Of a stretch of 64,000 nucleotides of DNA, positions 18,609 to 27,671 are shown one piece after another. Position 1 is the stretch's first letter; each line of letters opens with the position of its first letter. Location of the stretch: contig CAWDAL010000014.1 of assembly GCA_963800285.1 (NCBI GenBank), positions 124,001 to 188,000 on the forward strand, in the 5' to 3' direction. The notes beneath the pieces are model-generated. The model did not search any database. It had not been told where the DNA came from and was given only the letters and a program-made list of their open reading frames with translations. Made by a program: the position numbers and the translations under genes. This DNA is from DASUPK01 sp963800285. Lineage in GTDB: Bacteria; Actinomycetota; Thermoleophilia; Solirubrobacterales; 70-9.

Positions 18609-19531
18609 TCGGCGCCCTCCCCCCCGTGGGAGCTCTCGGTCAGCTGCAGATAGACGTCCTCGAGGCTGGGCGAGCCGACGGTGAGCCCCGGCAGCCCCAC
18701 GCCGCGGTCGCCGGCCCAGACCGTGAGCTCGCGGAGCGCGGGAACTGGATCCGCCACGGTCATCGTCACCAGTCCGGCGTCGACCCGGGCGGCGGCGAGC
18801 TCGCCCGGAAGCTCCGAGGCCGCAACGCCCTCGGGCAACCGGAACCGGATCTCGGTCTGTGGAACGCCCCGGTCGATGAGGGACTCGGGCGAGCCGGTCG
18901 CGACGATCCGGCCGCTAGAGATGATCGCGACGCGATCGGCGAGCGCCTGGGCCTCGTCCATGTAGTGGGTGGTGAGGAAGACCGTCTTGCCGAGCCGGCG
19001 CAGGCCACCGATCACGTCCCAGAACTGGCGCCGCGCCGACGGGTCGAAGCCGGTGGTCGGCTCGTCCAGGAAGAGCAGCTCCGGATCGCCCACCAGGGCG
19101 AGGGCCACGTCGAGCCGCCGCTGCTGCCCGCCCGAGAGCTTTGAAGTCCTGACGTTCGCCTTGTCGGCCAACCCGACCAGCTCGACGGTGTCGTCGGCGT
19201 CCCTCGGCTGCGCGTAGTAGCCGGCGTACTGCTCGACCGCCTCACGCGGCGTGAGCTCCGGCACGAGCCGGGATTCCTGCAGCACGAATCCGACCCTGTT
19301 CCGCCAGCCGCGGTCCGCCTCCCGGGGGTCGACGCCCAGGACGCTGACCTCGCCGGCGCTCCGCGGCCGGTACCCCTCGAGGATCTCGACCGTGGTCGTC
19401 TTGCCGGCGCCGTTCGGCCCGAGGAAGGCGAAGATCTCGCCGGCGGCCACCTCCAGGTCGATGCCGCGCACGGCCTCGAAGCCGTCGTAGGACTTGCGCA
19501 GCCCCTCGACGCTGATCACGGAATCCGCCAC
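18605..19531 (-). CDS. ABC transporter ATP-binding protein
   Basis: 308 residues. Walker A GPNGAGKTT, Q-loop VGFVLQESR, signature LSGGQQRRLD, Walker B LLFLDEPTTGFD and switch His TTHYMDEAQ. The C-terminal 80 residues form the extra beta domain of drug-exporter ATPases. GTG start with TTAGAC 8 bases upstream. It pairs with the overlapping permease. It occupies the place between rapZ and gap where yvcK and whiA usually sit. Confidence 0.92.
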   Translation of the reverse strand: MADSVISVEGLRKSYDGFEAVRGIDLEVAAGEIFAFLGPNGAGKTTTVEILEGYRPRSAGEVSVLGVDPREADRGWRNRVGFVLQESRLVPELTPREAVEQYAGYYAQPRDADDTVELVGLADKANVRTSKLSGGQQRRLDVALALVGDPELLFLDEPTTGFDPSARRQFWDVIGGLRRLGKTVFLTTHYMDEAQALADRVAIISSGRIVATGSPESLIDRGVPQTEIRFRLPEGVAASELPGELAAARVDAGLVTMTVADPVPALRELTVWAGDRGVGLPGLTVGSPSLEDVYLQLTESSHGGEGAE

Positions 19532-19555
19532 GTCGGCGAGTCTAAGAGGGGTGGG

Positions 19556-20491
19556 TTATCGGGCCGCCGGGCGCGGCTCGAGCTCGACATCGCGGTGGAC
19601 GAGCTGCAGCTTGACGTCGTCGCGCTTGCCGAGCGCCCGGGCGATCCGGTCGGCGACCGTCACCGAGCGATGCCGGCCGCCGGTGCAGCCGACGGCGATC
19701 GTCAGGTGCTGCTTGCCCTCCGCCACGTAGGCGGGCAGCAGGAAGTCGAGCAGCGGCATCAGCCGGCCGTAGAACTCGCCGGCCTGGGTGCCCGACTCGA
19801 CGTACTCGCGCACCGGCTCGTCGAGGCCGGTGAGGGGGCGGAGGTCGTCGACGTAGTGCGGGTTGGGCAGGAAGCGGACGTCGAGGGTGAGGTCGGCGTC
19901 CGAGGGTGGGCCGTTCTTGAAGCCGAAGGTGAGGATGGTCAGCGCCAACTGGTTCTCCTGTGCGTCGCGCCCGATCAGCTCGGTCGCGATGCGGCGGCGC
20001 AGGGCCCCGCCGGTGAGCGAGGTCGTGTCGATGACGACGTCGGCGCGCTCCCGCAGCGGGGCCAGCAGCTCGCGCTCCTCGCGGATGCCGTCCACGATCC
20101 GGCCGCTGCGCGCCAGCGGATGGCGCCGGCGGGTCTCCTTGTAGCGATGGAGCAGGGCCTCCTCGTCGGCCTCGAGGAAGACGACCTTCAGGTCGAGGCC
20201 ACCCGCGACCAGCTCGTCAAGAACCGCCTGCAGGTCGTCGAAGTACTCGCCGCCGCGCACGTCCGTGACCACCGCCGCCTTCTGCACGCCGCTGCCCTCG
20301 TGCCGGAAGAGCTCGCCCAGCCCGCCGATCATCCGCGGCGGCAGGTTGTCGACGCAGAAGTAGCCGCCGTCCTCGAAGGCCGCGATCGCCTCCGACTTGC
20401 CGGCGCCCGAGTACCCGGTGATCACCACGAGCTCGACCCGCTTGGTGCCGGGCGCCGCGCCGTCTCCGTTGATGGGGGCGTCCTCTGCCAT
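19556..20491 (-). CDS. rapZ: RapZ/YvcJ-family nucleotide-binding protein
   Basis: 311 residues. Walker A GYSGAGKS (26-33), DNLPPRMIGGL, and FLEADEEALLHRYKETRRRHPL in the N-terminal kinase-like half. GCTGGRHRSVTVADRIA in the C-terminal half binds a phosphate-bearing ligand. In E. coli RapZ is an RNase E adaptor controlling glmS; in Gram-positives the role is less clear but linked to envelope growth. Its start shares one base with the uvrC stop (20491). Confidence 0.93.
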   Translation of the reverse strand: MAEDAPINGDGAAPGTKRVELVVITGYSGAGKSEAIAAFEDGGYFCVDNLPPRMIGGLGELFRHEGSGVQKAAVVTDVRGGEYFDDLQAVLDELVAGGLDLKVVFLEADEEALLHRYKETRRRHPLARSGRIVDGIREERELLAPLRERADVVIDTTSLTGGALRRRIATELIGRDAQENQLALTILTFGFKNGPPSDADLTLDVRFLPNPHYVDDLRPLTGLDEPVREYVESGTQAGEFYGRLMPLLDFLLPAYVAEGKQHLTIAVGCTGGRHRSVTVADRIARALGKRDDVKLQLVHRDVELEPRPAAR

Positions 20492-22404
20492 CAGCCCGCT
20501 CTGTGCAGTTGCCTGTGGATCTCGCGAGCGAGCTTACCGGGCACCCCGGGCACCGCTTCGAGCTCCTCGCGGCTCGCGGTGAGCAGGCGGTCGGGGGACC
20601 CGAAGTGGCGCAGCAGGGCCCGCTTTCGCGCCGGGCCGACGCCGCGAACGCCGTCGAGCACCGACGCGGTCATCGCTTTGTCGCGGCGGCTGCGGTGGTG
20701 GGTGATCGCGAAGCGGTGCGCCTCGTCGCGGACGCGCTGCAGGATCCGCAGGGCGTCGGACCCGTTCTCCAGCAGCACCGGGTCGGACCGGCTCGGGACG
20801 AAGACCTCCTCGATCCGCTTGGCGAGGCTGACGACCGCCACACCGCGCTCGGTGAGCGGCTCGAGCGCCTTCATCCCCGCCGAGAGCTGGCCCCTGCCCC
20901 CGTCGATCACGATCAGGTCGGGCAGCGCCGCGAAGCTCGCGTCCCGGTCGGAGTCGTGCGGGGAGATGTCCGCCTGCTGCATGTAGCGGCCGAGCCTCCT
21001 GGTGAGGACCTCCTGCATGGCCGCGAAATCGTCGGGCCCACCGCCGTTCCCGCCGAACTCGCCCCTGATGTTGAACTTGCGGTAGTCGGACTTCTTCGGA
21101 GCGCCACCCTCGAAGACCACCATCGACGCGACCGTATGCGTCTCGCCGAGGTTCGAGATGTCGAAGCCCTCGATCCGGACCGGGACGCGCTCCAGGGCGA
21201 GCGCCTCCTGCAGGGAGGAGAGCGTCTCGACCCGCTGCTGGCGGCGATGCTCGCGACGGAGCTTGTCCTGGGCGAGCGCGAGCTTGGCGTTCTTCTCCGC
21301 CAGCTCCCGCAGCCGGCGCAGGTCTCCGCGCGACGCCACCCGGACCTCGACCTGCGCGTCGCGCTGGCTGGAGAGCGCCTCGGCGAGCACGCCGGTGCGG
21401 CTCTTCAGCTCGGGCCCGACGATCACCCGGCCGGGGACCGCCGGCGCGGCGCCGTAGTACTGGAGCAGGAAGGTCTCGGCGACCTCCCCCGGGTCGCGGT
21501 CCTCACCCACCGCCTCGTCCTCGCCCGCCAGGTAGAAGCCCTGTCGCTCCGCCAGCACGCCGTCGCGCACCTGGAAGACCTGTGCGTTCGCGTCGCTTCC
21601 CTCGACCGCCACGGCGATCAGGTCCGCGCTGCCCAGCGAGCCGCCGGCCACCTGCTGGCGCTCCATCATCGAGCGCACCGCGTTGAGCCGGTCGCGGAAG
21701 AGCGCCGCCCGCTCGAAGTCCTGGGCCTCGGAGGCCTCCTCCATCTTCGACTCGAGGTCGCCCGCGATCTCCTTGTAGCGGCCGGAGAGGAAGGCGACGA
21801 TCCGGTCGATGTTTCCCCGGTACTCCTCCTTGTCGATGTAGCCCACGCAGGGCGCCTGGCAGCGCTTGATGTAGTAGTCGAGACAGGGGACCCCCGAGCG
21901 CCGGCCGGGCTCCGGTCCCTCGCAGGTCCGGTACTGGAAGAGCTTGCCGAGCAGGTCGAGGGTCTCGCGAACGCGCTTGGCGCTGGAGAAGGGGCCGAAG
22001 TAGGCGCGATTGGGCCGGTGGCGCTCGCGAGTGAAGTAGACGCGCGGAAACTCCTCGTCGAGGCTGACGCCGACGTACGGATAGGACTTGTCGTCCCGCA
22101 ACCGGATGTTGAACCGGGGGCGGTAGCGCTTGATGAAGCTCTGCTCCGCAAGCAGCGCCTCGGGCTCGTTCCCGGTGACCAGGAACTCGATCGAGTCCGT
22201 CCGGTCGATCAGCTCGGCCGTGCCGCCCATGCCCGATCCGCGGCCCCCGCCCTTGCCCGCGAAGTGCGACGCGACCCGCTTGCGGATCGAGTTCGCCTTG
22301 CCGACGTAGAGGGCCTCACCCGCCCGGTTGCGGAAAACGTAGACGCCGGGAGTGTTGGGGAGCTCCTTGCGCTGTTCGGCCAACTTCTTGCTGCTCTCAG
22401 CCAT
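20491..22404 (-). CDS. uvrC: Excinuclease ABC subunit C
   Basis: 637 residues. GIY-YIG nuclease domain (PGVYVFRNRAGEALYVGKA), Cys-rich region (CLDYYIKRCQAPCVGYI), UVR motif (MEEASEAQDFERAALFRDRL), RNase-H-like C-nuclease with VVFEGGAPKKSDYRKFNI, and C-terminal helix-hairpin-helix (GVRGVGPARKRALLRHFG). It makes both incisions in nucleotide-excision repair with UvrAB. TACCCT lies 7 bases before the ATG. It is divergent from the enoyl-CoA hydratase gene with only 46 bp between. Confidence 0.96.
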   Translation of the reverse strand: MAESSKKLAEQRKELPNTPGVYVFRNRAGEALYVGKANSIRKRVASHFAGKGGGRGSGMGGTAELIDRTDSIEFLVTGNEPEALLAEQSFIKRYRPRFNIRLRDDKSYPYVGVSLDEEFPRVYFTRERHRPNRAYFGPFSSAKRVRETLDLLGKLFQYRTCEGPEPGRRSGVPCLDYYIKRCQAPCVGYIDKEEYRGNIDRIVAFLSGRYKEIAGDLESKMEEASEAQDFERAALFRDRLNAVRSMMERQQVAGGSLGSADLIAVAVEGSDANAQVFQVRDGVLAERQGFYLAGEDEAVGEDRDPGEVAETFLLQYYGAAPAVPGRVIVGPELKSRTGVLAEALSSQRDAQVEVRVASRGDLRRLRELAEKNAKLALAQDKLRREHRRQQRVETLSSLQEALALERVPVRIEGFDISNLGETHTVASMVVFEGGAPKKSDYRKFNIRGEFGGNGGGPDDFAAMQEVLTRRLGRYMQQADISPHDSDRDASFAALPDLIVIDGGRGQLSAGMKALEPLTERGVAVVSLAKRIEEVFVPSRSDPVLLENGSDALRILQRVRDEAHRFAITHHRSRRDKAMTASVLDGVRGVGPARKRALLRHFGSPDRLLTASREELEAVPGVPGKLAREIHRQLHRAG

Positions 22405-22411
22405 CTTCTAG

Positions 22412-22421
22412 AGGGTAGGGT
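22412..22421. promoter_or_regulatory. Overlapping divergent -10 elements (uvrC and enoyl-CoA hydratase)
   Basis: AGGGTAGGGT reads as TACCCT leftward, 7 bases before the uvrC ATG. It reads TAGGGT rightward, about 30 bases before the hydratase ATG, which has its own AGGAGG ribosome-binding site. The two promoters cannot be occupied at once. Confidence 0.4.
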
Positions 22422-22450
22422 CCTGACTCCCGCGCCCAGGAGGCTTTGAG

Positions 22451-23299
22451 ATGGCAGAAACCGCAGAGACCGAGGTTCCCTTGCTGACCAGCGATCCGCC
22501 CGAGCTCGAGACGATCGACATCGAGATCGACGGCCAGGTCGGCACCCTCACGCTGAATCGCCCCGACGCCCTCAACGCGATGAGCCCCGAGCTGATCGCG
22601 GAGCTCACGACCGCAGCGGCATGGCTCGCCGATCGGGCTCCGATCCGCGCCCTGATCATCACCGGCGCGGGCCGGGCGTTCTGCTCGGGCGGCGACGTCA
22701 ACTGGTTCAAGCGGGGCGTGACCGAGGAGAGCGTGGATCTCCCGTCGGAGGTCCGGCGCGGCGCCGAGTTGCTCCACAACGCGATCGTCGACATCCGCCG
22801 CATTCCCTATCCCGTGATCGCCGCGATCAACGGGCCGGCCGCGGGCGCCGGGATGTCGCTCGCGCTCTCCGCCGACATCCGGATCGCCTCCGAGGACGCC
22901 TTCCTGGCGATCGCCTACGGCCGGATCGGCGCGGCGCCCGACGGCGGCATGACCTACTTCCTGCCGCGGGTGGTCGGTCCCGCCAAGGCGCTGGAGCTGG
23001 CCCTCAACGACCCGAACCTCGACGCGAAGGCGGCACTCGAGGCCGGGCTGGTCACCGAGGTCGTTCCCGCCGACCAGCTGCTGGAGCGCTCGAAGGAGAA
23101 GGCCGGGAAGCTCGCGGTCAAGGCCCCGTACTACGTGCGCACGACGAAGCGCCTGCTGCACGAGAGCATCGAGAACTCGATCAACGACCACCTCCAGCTC
23201 GAGCGCCACGGGATCGCCGACAGCATGGGGACGAACGACCTGCGACGCGGCGTGACGGCGTTCTTCGCGGGCGACACCCCGACGTTCGAAGGGGACTGA
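22451..23299 (+). CDS. Enoyl-CoA hydratase/isomerase-family protein
   Basis: 282 residues of the crotonase fold. The oxyanion-hole strand GAGRAFCSGGDVNWF and second loop INGPAAGAGMSLALSADIRIA are clear. IGAAPDGGMTYFLPRVVG gives one of the usual catalytic positions (Asp in place of Glu), which leans towards isomerase or other crotonase chemistry rather than a classical hydratase. Start ATG at 22451 follows CCAGGAGGCTTTGAG. Substrate unknown. Confidence 0.88.
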   Translation: MAETAETEVPLLTSDPPELETIDIEIDGQVGTLTLNRPDALNAMSPELIAELTTAAAWLADRAPIRALIITGAGRAFCSGGDVNWFKRGVTEESVDLPSEVRRGAELLHNAIVDIRRIPYPVIAAINGPAAGAGMSLALSADIRIASEDAFLAIAYGRIGAAPDGGMTYFLPRVVGPAKALELALNDPNLDAKAALEAGLVTEVVPADQLLERSKEKAGKLAVKAPYYVRTTKRLLHESIENSINDHLQLERHGIADSMGTNDLRRGVTAFFAGDTPTFEGD

Positions 23300-23368
23300 G
23301 TCAATCCAAACCGTCTGGGAGCCCGTACTAGAGTGGGCCGACCTGGCGTCGAGAGAAAGGGATCCCCG

Positions 23369-23809
23369 ATGAAGAGAGCTTCAGCAGTGCTGGCGGTTTC
23401 GGCGCTGGCCGTCCTCGGCCTGGCAGCCTGCGGCAGCAGCAGCAGCAACGACAACTCCACGACGGCGGCATCCACGCCCGCCTCGACGACGCCCGCGGGC
23501 GGCGGCGGTGGCGCAGGCGGTGGCTCGACCGTCGACATCTCGACGCCGTCCGGCGGCGACCTCGCCTTCGATCAGAAGGACGTCACCGCCAAGGCCGGCA
23601 ACGTGACGATCGACTTCGACAACAAGCAGGGCCTTTCGCACGACGTCAAGGTCGAGGACTCCTCGGGCAAGGAGCTTGGAGGAACCGATCTGGTGTCGTC
23701 CGGAACGGCGACCGCGACCGTCGACCTTCAGCCCGGTACCTACACGTTCTTCTGCAGCGTGCCCGGCCACCGAGAGGCCGGCATGGAGGGAACGCTGACC
23801 GTCAAGTAA
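23369..23809 (+). CDS. Cupredoxin-like copper lipoprotein
   Basis: 146 residues. Signal peptide with lipobox LAACG, a Ser/Thr/Gly linker of about 40 residues, then a plastocyanin-like domain. Type-1 copper ligands are all present: His in LSHDV, Cys and His in FFCSVPGH, Met in AGMEGT. It should sit on the outer face of the membrane and carry electrons, perhaps for a terminal oxidase or copper reductase. The ATG at 23369 follows GAGAAAGGG; an upstream in-frame start would precede the signal peptide and is not used. A GC hairpin follows. Confidence 0.9.
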   Translation: MKRASAVLAVSALAVLGLAACGSSSSNDNSTTAASTPASTTPAGGGGGAGGGSTVDISTPSGGDLAFDQKDVTAKAGNVTIDFDNKQGLSHDVKVEDSSGKELGGTDLVSSGTATATVDLQPGTYTFFCSVPGHREAGMEGTLTVK

Positions 23810-23822
23810 CGGACGCAACGGA

Positions 23823-23837
23823 GGGCGGGTCCCGCCC
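23823..23837 (+). terminator. Hairpin after cupredoxin gene
   Basis: GGGCGGG and CCCGCCC enclose a single T. It lies between two converging genes and can serve both. Confidence 0.5.
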
Positions 23838-23858
23838 GAGCAGCGCGTCTGCCTGCCG

Positions 23859-24326
23859 CTATTCGGGCAGAGCGCGGCCGACTGAATCGGCGACGCAGGC
23901 GGGCTTTTCGGAGCCCTCCACCTCGACCGTGAAGCGGGTGACGATCTGGAACCAGCCGCCGCCGACCTCCTCGACCTCCACCACCTCGGCGGTGGCGCGA
24001 ATTCGCGAGCCTGACGGGACCGGCGCCGGGAAGCGGACCTTGTTCCAGCCGTAGTTGACGCCTAGCTTGAAGCCTGTCGAGCGGAGCAGCTCGATGCGGA
24101 GGCCGTCGATCAGAGAGAGCGTCAGATTGCCGTGGGCGATCGTCGTCCCGAACGGGCTCTCCGTCTTTGCCCGCTCCACGTCGGTGTGGATCCACTGATG
24201 GTCGCCGGTCAGATCCGCGAAGGTGTCGATGTCCTCCTGTGTGACCGTGCGCCACTCGCTGGGGCCGATCTCCTCGCCCTGGAGGGCCTTGAGCCCCTCG
24301 ATCCCCTGGACCTCGACCGTCGACAT
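23859..24326 (-). CDS. MaoC-type (R)-specific enoyl-CoA hydratase
   Basis: 155 residues, single hot-dog domain. The hydratase-2 motif is DTFADLTGDHQWIHTD (catalytic Asp and His), with TTIAHGNLTLSL downstream. The ATG at 24326 gives MSTVEVQGIEGLKAL; a longer frame to 24749 runs through the divergent gene and is rejected. It hydrates trans-2-enoyl-CoA to (R)-3-hydroxyacyl-CoA. It may belong with a fatty-acid or polyhydroxyalkanoate pathway not present here. Confidence 0.88.
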   Translation of the reverse strand: MSTVEVQGIEGLKALQGEEIGPSEWRTVTQEDIDTFADLTGDHQWIHTDVERAKTESPFGTTIAHGNLTLSLIDGLRIELLRSTGFKLGVNYGWNKVRFPAPVPSGSRIRATAEVVEVEEVGGGWFQIVTRFTVEVEGSEKPACVADSVGRALPE

Positions 24327-24333
24327 GACGCGC

Positions 24334-24343
24334 ACCCTACCGT
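24334..24343. promoter_or_regulatory. Two overlapping divergent leaderless -10 elements
   Basis: ACCCTACCGT reads TAGGGT leftward, 7 bases before the MaoC ATG. It reads TACCGT rightward, 7 bases before the ATG of the substrate-binding lipoprotein. The two start codons are only 24 bp apart. Confidence 0.5.
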
Positions 24344-24350
24344 TCGATCT

Positions 24351-25667
24351 ATGAATAGGGACCTGAAGGCTGGGCCCAACATCCTCCGCTCGGTCGCGGC
24401 CTGCGCCGGACTGGCACTCGCCGTCGGCCTCGCGGCGTGCGGCGGCGGCGGAGGGGGCAACGGCCCCGGAGCCAAGCAGCTCAGCCTCGTGATCGGGAAC
24501 TCCCTGCCACTCAGCGGCAGCTCGAGGACCCTGGGCGAGTCCGGGCGGAAGGCCTCGAACCTGGCCGCGAGCCGGATCAGGCAGGCAATCGCCGAGACCG
24601 GCGCGGACCACACCGTCCGCACGATCTCCGCGGATCAGGGGGCGGACCCGAACGCAGCGACGGATTCGGCCAAGCAGCTGGTCAACGACGATCAGGCGAG
24701 CTGCCTGACCGGCCCGTGGTCCGCCGACGCGGTCGCGCAGACGGCGCACGACGTCGCCGTCCCGGCCAAGGTCCTCGAGATCTCACCCGTGCCGACCGGC
24801 AAGGAAGTCGCCGACCTGAGCGATCACGACTTGATCAACAGCACCGCCCTGCCCGAGTCCCTCGAAGGGTCCGCACTTTCCAAGGCGATCGAGCAGGATC
24901 TCGGCGGGGCGCAGGGACAGAGCGTCAGCGTCGCGGCCAGCGACGACAACTATGGCGACACGCTGAGCCAGGACTTCATCCGGGACTGGCAGGACAAGGA
25001 CGGCACGATCAGCGGGCCGACCGTGCTCGCACCGCCGCTCCTCAGCTCCTCCTCGGCCGAGCAGATCACCGCCGGGAGCCCTGGCGCGATCCTCCTCATC
25101 GACGACCCCACTGGCTTCTCACAGCTCGCCCCCGCCCTCTCCACCAGCTCCTCCTGGGATCCGAGCAAAGCCTGGGGCGGCGACCAGCTCGTCTCCCCTG
25201 GCCTCCCCGACCAGGTCGGTGCCGGCGCCATCGACGGGATGCGCGCCTTGGCGCCCGGCACGCCGGAGGACGAGGCGGCCTCGACAGCCTTCGTCCAGGA
25301 CTTCAAGGCGGCCACCCCGCATGACGTAGGGCCGGCGCCGTTCGCGGCCCAGGAGTTCGACGCCACGGTGCTCTGCTACCTCGCCGCCGTCGCGGCGGGC
25401 TCGACCGATGGCCAGCAGATGGCCGACCACCTGATCGACATCACAGCCCCCGGCGGCGAGCAGTTCACCTGGGAGCAGCTCCCCGGCGCGATCAAGGCAC
25501 TCGAGAACGGCGAGGACATCGACTACACCGGCGCTTCCGGGCCGATCGACATGGACGTGCACGGCGACCCGACGGCCGGGGTGTTCGACGTCTACCGCTA
25601 CAGCGGGAACGCTCTCGAGGTGGCCGGCGAGGTCTCGGTCGAGAAGCCGAACCCAGCCACCCCGTAG
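24351..25667 (+). CDS. Branched-chain-amino-acid-type substrate-binding lipoprotein
   Basis: 438 residues. Signal peptide and lipobox LAACG, a poly-Gly linker, then a two-lobe periplasmic-binding-protein fold. It starts LSLVIGNSLPLSGSSRTLG, like LivJ-type receptors, with SCLTGPWSADAVAQTAHDVA and VAASDDNYGDTLSQDF further in. The ATG at 24351 is chosen because the signal peptide follows directly. No permease or ATPase for it is in the window, so it is an orphan receptor or serves a distant transporter. Ligand unknown. Confidence 0.82.
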   Translation: MNRDLKAGPNILRSVAACAGLALAVGLAACGGGGGGNGPGAKQLSLVIGNSLPLSGSSRTLGESGRKASNLAASRIRQAIAETGADHTVRTISADQGADPNAATDSAKQLVNDDQASCLTGPWSADAVAQTAHDVAVPAKVLEISPVPTGKEVADLSDHDLINSTALPESLEGSALSKAIEQDLGGAQGQSVSVAASDDNYGDTLSQDFIRDWQDKDGTISGPTVLAPPLLSSSSAEQITAGSPGAILLIDDPTGFSQLAPALSTSSSWDPSKAWGGDQLVSPGLPDQVGAGAIDGMRALAPGTPEDEAASTAFVQDFKAATPHDVGPAPFAAQEFDATVLCYLAAVAAGSTDGQQMADHLIDITAPGGEQFTWEQLPGAIKALENGEDIDYTGASGPIDMDVHGDPTAGVFDVYRYSGNALEVAGEVSVEKPNPATP

Positions 25668-25682
25668 GGGCGGCTGTCGATC

Positions 25683-25706
25683 CGGCCGCGGTGATTGCCG
25701 CGGCCG
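25683..25706. terminator. Strong hairpin between converging genes
   Basis: CGGCCGCGG (25683-25691) and CCGCGGCCG (25698-25706) form a perfect 9-bp stem with a 6-base loop. It lies 15 bases after the lipoprotein stop and 15 bases from the stop of the converging multidomain gene. Confidence 0.7.
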
Positions 25707-25721
25707 TTCATGGCGACGCCG

Positions 25722-27671
25722 TCACTTCACCAAACGCACCTCGAGCGGCGGCGCCGGCAGCACCCCGGCGCCGCCGGCCAGCGCCAGGATCCGGGCCACG
25801 TAGGCGCGAGTCTCCGGGTACGGCGGCACGCAGTGGCATGACCCGACGGCTCCGGAGCCGGCGTTGTAGGCAGCCAGGGCCAGCGGGACGGAGTGGAACT
25901 GCCGCAGCAGGTCCGACATCAGGTGCGCCTGCGCGTCGATCGCGGCCGCGGGGTCGAACGGATCGCGCAGGCCATATGAGCGCGCGGTCGAGGGGATGAA
26001 CTGGGCGATCCCGAGTGCTCCCGCCGGTGAGACCGCCCTCGGGTTGAACCCCGACTCGGCCATCAGCTGCGCCGCGAGCAATCCCGGCGAGACGTTCCAG
26101 CGGGACGCCGAGCGGAGGATGGATGCCCGGTAGGCAGCTGGAACGAAACCGGGCAACCCGGAGCTTCGAGCGAGGCCGTCCTCCTCGCCGGGAAAGCCCG
26201 TGGCGGCGACCGCGTTGCCGGCCTCCAAGCATGGCGGCGGTCCGGCGATGTAGCCGAAATGCCAGGGCTCCCACGGATAGCGGCGCACGAATCCGAACTT
26301 CGAGGCGTGCGCGAGCAGCCAGCCGTAGGCGGGCGAGGGGCCGAGATCGAGCTCGGTCGCGCAGCGATGAAGCGAATGGCCCGGCGGCGCGACCCAGCGC
26401 GGATCGGGGTGCTGCGCGAAGAGCCGGGCCTGCTCGGCGTCGGAGCGGAAGCCCGAGACGACCAGCAGGTCGAGGCCGGCGTGCCGTGCGGCCACGGTCA
26501 TCCGGTCGTACGCCGCGGCCACGTCGGGCCGGATCCCCTCCCCGTCCCGATAGACGAGCGGCCCTGAGTACCCGCCCCCCTCCGCCTGCGACGGCATGCC
26601 GGTCCAGGAGGAGACCGGCGCCGAGCCCTCCGCCACCGCGGACGCGACCACGCGGATGGGTGGGCGCTCGCCGAGCCGCTCGCCACCAGGCAGCCGCTCG
26701 GGATCGATCGTCGCGACCACCGTCGCGCGGGCCTGGAGCGGCGGGTAGGAGCTCGCATCCGGGAATGCGATGCGGATCCGGGCCGGGTCCACCTTGTTCC
26801 TCCTCGCGGCATCGCCCGCCGCCGTGCGGGCACGCCCCAGGAACTCGTCCCTTGTGAGGTGGCGAGGGTTCGGTGCCCCGTCCGGGAGCCTCTCGGGAGC
26901 CAGCAGCCTCGGCGTGTCGTCGCGCATGCTCCGCGCCGCGGACATCGCCGCGAGGTCGGCGGCACGCTGCACCCGCCCCCTGCCCGTCGCCGCCCCGCCG
27001 ATCGCGGCAAGCGCGAGGGCGGCCAGGATCAGGATGAGCCCGGCGCCGAGGAGGGCGGGCAGCGCCTGCCCGCGGCTCCCGCCCGCCGGCCGAGTGAACC
27101 CGCCGAGCCCCAGGAGCCGCCGCGCGATCCCAGACGCCAGCTCGGAGACCCAGCCGCCCGGTCGCGCCCCGGCCAGCGCGCGCCTCGCGGCGAGCTGTCC
27201 AGGGGCACGCGTCGCCACCCGGCAGCGCAGCCGCCGCCGCGCAAGCTCCTCGACCGCGAGTGCCGCCAGCGACCGCTCGGCCGGGAGCGAGACGAGCAGG
27301 CAAGCGCCCGCGGCCGAGAGCCCGTCGGCCTCGAGCGCCGGCACCCAGAGCCGCCCGGGCAGGTTGACGACGGCAAGTTCGGCATCGGAATCGGCGACCG
27401 CGGCGGCCAGCGCGCCGACCGCCTCGCCCTCCTCGAGCGCCAGGTGGCAAACGTGCCCCCGTGCGGACGCGCGCCGGCCGGATGACCGCAGCGCCGCCTC
27501 GAGCTCCCGGGCGCCGGAGGAGGCCAGCAGGGTCGGGCCCCGCCGCCGCCCGCCGACCTCGACCAGCAGCGTTCCGGCACCGGTCAGGGCGGCCGCCTCG
27601 ACGGCGACCGCCGCCGCCAGCGCCTGGCCGGCGCCCCGATCAGCCCCCGTGGCGAGGATCGACGGCGTCAT
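25722..27671 (-). CDS. Multidomain envelope protein: pilus-locus-like N-terminus, M15 carboxypeptidase and lytic transglycosylase
   Basis: 649 residues. Residues 1-190 resemble a P-loop ATPase fold without a usable Walker A (TGADRGAGQ in place of GxxGxGKS), possibly TadZ/CpaE-like. One membrane helix at about 203-227 is followed by RAADLAAMSAARSM, the TadE/TadG-type segment. Residues 375-480 match M15/VanY D-Ala-D-Ala peptidases: SGFRS, zinc ligands His435 and Asp442, and EPWHFGY with His471. Residues 510-635 are a soluble lytic transglycosylase domain with catalytic Glu539 in MAESGFNP, then GALGIAQFIPSTA and AYNAG. The ATG at 27671 overlaps the stop of the upstream TadE-like gene; an earlier GTG is in frame at 27698. 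The combination predicts cutting of peptide and glycan in peptidoglycan at one site. The ATPase and Tad assignments are weaker than the two hydrolase domains. Confidence 0.85.
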   Translation of the reverse strand: MTPSILATGADRGAGQALAAAVAVEAAALTGAGTLLVEVGGRRRGPTLLASSGARELEAALRSSGRRASARGHVCHLALEEGEAVGALAAAVADSDAELAVVNLPGRLWVPALEADGLSAAGACLLVSLPAERSLAALAVEELARRRLRCRVATRAPGQLAARRALAGARPGGWVSELASGIARRLLGLGGFTRPAGGSRGQALPALLGAGLILILAALALAAIGGAATGRGRVQRAADLAAMSAARSMRDDTPRLLAPERLPDGAPNPRHLTRDEFLGRARTAAGDAARRNKVDPARIRIAFPDASSYPPLQARATVVATIDPERLPGGERLGERPPIRVVASAVAEGSAPVSSWTGMPSQAEGGGYSGPLVYRDGEGIRPDVAAAYDRMTVAARHAGLDLLVVSGFRSDAEQARLFAQHPDPRWVAPPGHSLHRCATELDLGPSPAYGWLLAHASKFGFVRRYPWEPWHFGYIAGPPPCLEAGNAVAATGFPGEEDGLARSSGLPGFVPAAYRASILRSASRWNVSPGLLAAQLMAESGFNPRAVSPAGALGIAQFIPSTARSYGLRDPFDPAAAIDAQAHLMSDLLRQFHSVPLALAAYNAGSGAVGSCHCVPPYPETRAYVARILALAGGAGVLPAPPLEVRLVK

